The notes below the pieces were generated by a model. The model was not told the DNA's origin. It worked only from the letters and a program-made list of their open reading frames with translations, and searched no databases. 64,000 bases of DNA from Roseicyclus salinarum (lineage in GTDB: Bacteria > Pseudomonadota > Alphaproteobacteria > Rhodobacterales > Rhodobacteraceae), in contig NZ_JARRSA010000009.1 of the NCBI RefSeq assembly GCF_029624655.1, positions 92,012 to 156,011 of the forward strand, given 5' to 3'. Shown one piece after another: positions 62,769-64,000 of the stretch (position 1 is the stretch's first letter; every line of letters starts with the position of its first letter). The translations under genes and the position numbers were made by a program.

Positions 62769-63977
62769 ATGCCGACCGAGCGCTTCACCTTCCCCGGCCA
62801 TGGCGGCCACGACCTTGCAGCGCGGCTTGACCTGCCAGAGGGGCCGCACCTTGCGACCGCGCTCTTCGCGCACTGCTTCACCTGCGGCAAGGACATCGCC
62901 GCCGCCCGCCGCATCGCCGCGCGCCTGACCGCCGAGGGGATCGCCGTCCTGCGGTTCGACTTCACCGGCCTCGGCCATTCGGGCGGGGAGTTCCGTAACA
63001 CATCGTTCACCTCCAACGTCGGCGACCTGCTCTGCGCGGCCGAGGCGCTGGCCGGCCGAGAGATGGCCCCGAGCCTCCTGATCGGCCATTCGCTGGGCGG
63101 TGCGGCGATCCTGAAGGCCGCGCGCGACGTGCCATCGGCCCGCGCCGTCGTCACCATCGGCGCGCCCTTCGATCCCGGACACGTCACCCACAACTTCGGC
63201 GACGCGCTCGAGGCGATCCGCCGCGACGGCACGGGCGAGGTGGACCTCGGCGGACGGCGCGTGCGGATCGGGCGCGAGTTCGTCGAGGACGTCGAGGGCG
63301 CGGCGCTTGCGGACGACATCCGGCACATGGACCGCGCGCTTCTGGTGCTGCACGCGCCGCGCGACGCCGTCGTGGGCATCGACAACGCCACGCAGATCTT
63401 CACCGCCGCGAAGCACCCCAAGAGCTTCGTGACACTCGACGACGCAGATCACCTCGTGAGCAGCGGCGAGGATGCCGAATACGCCGCCGCGATCATCGCC
63501 TCCTGGGCGCAGCGTTACCTCGACCTCAGGCCTCCCGCCCCGCCGCCCGGCGCGCCCGAGGGCGTGACCCGCGTGACCGAGGCCGATCCCGACGGCTTCC
63601 TTCAGGACGTCATGGCGGGACCCCGGCACCACGTTCTGGCCGACGAGCCCGAAAGCTACGGCGGCACCGACCGGGGCCTCACGCCCTACCAGTTCCTCGC
63701 AGCGGGCCTCGGGGCCTGCACCTCGATGACGGTCCGCATGTATGCGCGCCGCAAGGGCTGGCGGCTCGGCCATGTGTCGGTGGACGTGCGCCACGACAGG
63801 GTCCACGCGCAGGACGCGGGCAACGGGCAGCGGCCGCTCGATACCTTCCGGCGGACGATCCGGCTGGAGGGCGACCTCGACGAGGAGCAGCGCGGGCGCC
63901 TTCTGGAAATCGCCGACAAATGCCCCGTTCACCGCACGCTCGAGCGCGGGGCGAAGGTGGTGACGGAACTGGTCTGA
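62769..63977 (+). CDS. Alpha/beta-hydrolase fused to OsmC peroxidase-like domain
   Basis: A 402-residue fusion. Residues 1-255 are an alpha/beta hydrolase (FAHCFTCGKDIAAARRIAAR; LRFDFTGLGHSGGEF; SLLIGHSLGGAAILKAARD with catalytic Ser in GHSLGG; a late His in LDDADHLVSSG). Residues about 270-402 are an OsmC/Ohr-type domain (TPYQFLAAGLGACTSMTVRM, YARRKGW and DKCPVHRTLERG), with Cys pair C(GACTSM) and C(DKCPVH) positioned as in OsmC. Possible role: hydrolysis and reduction of lipid or organic hydroperoxides. The ATG at 62769 follows AGAGCGGAGACTGCCCCG. Confidence 0.93.
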   Translation: MPTERFTFPGHGGHDLAARLDLPEGPHLATALFAHCFTCGKDIAAARRIAARLTAEGIAVLRFDFTGLGHSGGEFRNTSFTSNVGDLLCAAEALAGREMAPSLLIGHSLGGAAILKAARDVPSARAVVTIGAPFDPGHVTHNFGDALEAIRRDGTGEVDLGGRRVRIGREFVEDVEGAALADDIRHMDRALLVLHAPRDAVVGIDNATQIFTAAKHPKSFVTLDDADHLVSSGEDAEYAAAIIASWAQRYLDLRPPAPPPGAPEGVTRVTEADPDGFLQDVMAGPRHHVLADEPESYGGTDRGLTPYQFLAAGLGACTSMTVRMYARRKGWRLGHVSVDVRHDRVHAQDAGNGQRPLDTFRRTIRLEGDLDEEQRGRLLEIADKCPVHRTLERGAKVVTELV

Positions 63978-64000
63978 CGCGGCGTCCGGCGGGGGGGGGG

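Overview
The window is high-GC, gene-dense DNA from an alphaproteobacterium, almost certainly of the order Rhodobacterales. Support comes from a Rhodobacter-type photoactive yellow protein, a MaoC-Pta fusion beside ackA, the lptF-lptG-lptD-surA-pdxA-rsmA order, the DUF4167-prmC-prfA block, an LdtR-type MarR regulator, and many small gene families typical of that group. I see no rRNA, tRNA, insertion sequence, phage gene or CRISPR array. It reads as ordinary chromosome with two accessory-looking stretches: the left edge (about 1-3,800) and the cluster at about 12,200-24,300.

Layout. 1-3,000: a photoactive yellow protein gene (pyp) in a minus-strand run with two uncharacterised genes, and on the plus strand a 50-residue microprotein, a hypothetical gene and a helix-hairpin-helix protein with a long disordered part. 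3,000-3,840: no credible gene. 3,847-6,523: a two-gene sodium:solute symporter unit and a membrane-anchored cytochrome c with a repeat-built linker. 6,617-12,203: a tripartite tricarboxylate (TctABC) transporter coupled to a gamma-glutamyltransferase, with a divergent LysR regulator. 12,207-24,205: a stress/low-oxygen cluster with phosphotransferase-like proteins, DUF2267, PRPP synthetase, CBS protein, lipoprotein, ribosome hibernation factor, two Crp/Fnr regulators, Host_attach protein, Hsp20, a second-type GroEL, a PolX-N-like protein and a BON protein. 24,768-27,484: 2OG-Fe(II) oxygenase, TfoX-C protein, Pmp3, DUF4112 and ndk. 27,612-33,354: ABC-F, MarC, retropepsin-like protease, holC and pepA. 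33,617-40,922: LPS transport, SurA-like chaperone, PdxA and RsmA. 41,046-49,436: translation termination genes, acetate kinase/phosphotransacetylase, nucleoside hydrolase and a CBS-membrane protein. 49,580-63,977: SelO, transporters, regulators (Fur, LdtR, XRE, CadC-like), SdhE, aspartate aminotransferase, methyltransferases, purB, a DUF3445 protein and a hydrolase-OsmC fusion.

The most interesting system is the 12.2-24.3 kb cluster. Seven near-identical 14-bp sites of the form TTGA-N6-TCAA (extended consensus TTGACsGnnnTCAATG) lie about 40-100 bp before the start codons of its transcription units. The cluster encodes two Crp/Fnr proteins whose recognition helices carry the E-x-x-S-R residues that read TTGA half sites; one also has FnrL-spaced Fe-S cysteines. 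My inference is a self-contained oxygen/redox-controlled dormancy or proteostasis regulon combining ribosome hibernation, chaperones, PRPP supply and envelope protection.

Start codons were chosen from ribosome-binding sites, overlaps and family lengths. Functions rest on motif recognition from memory, not on database searches.
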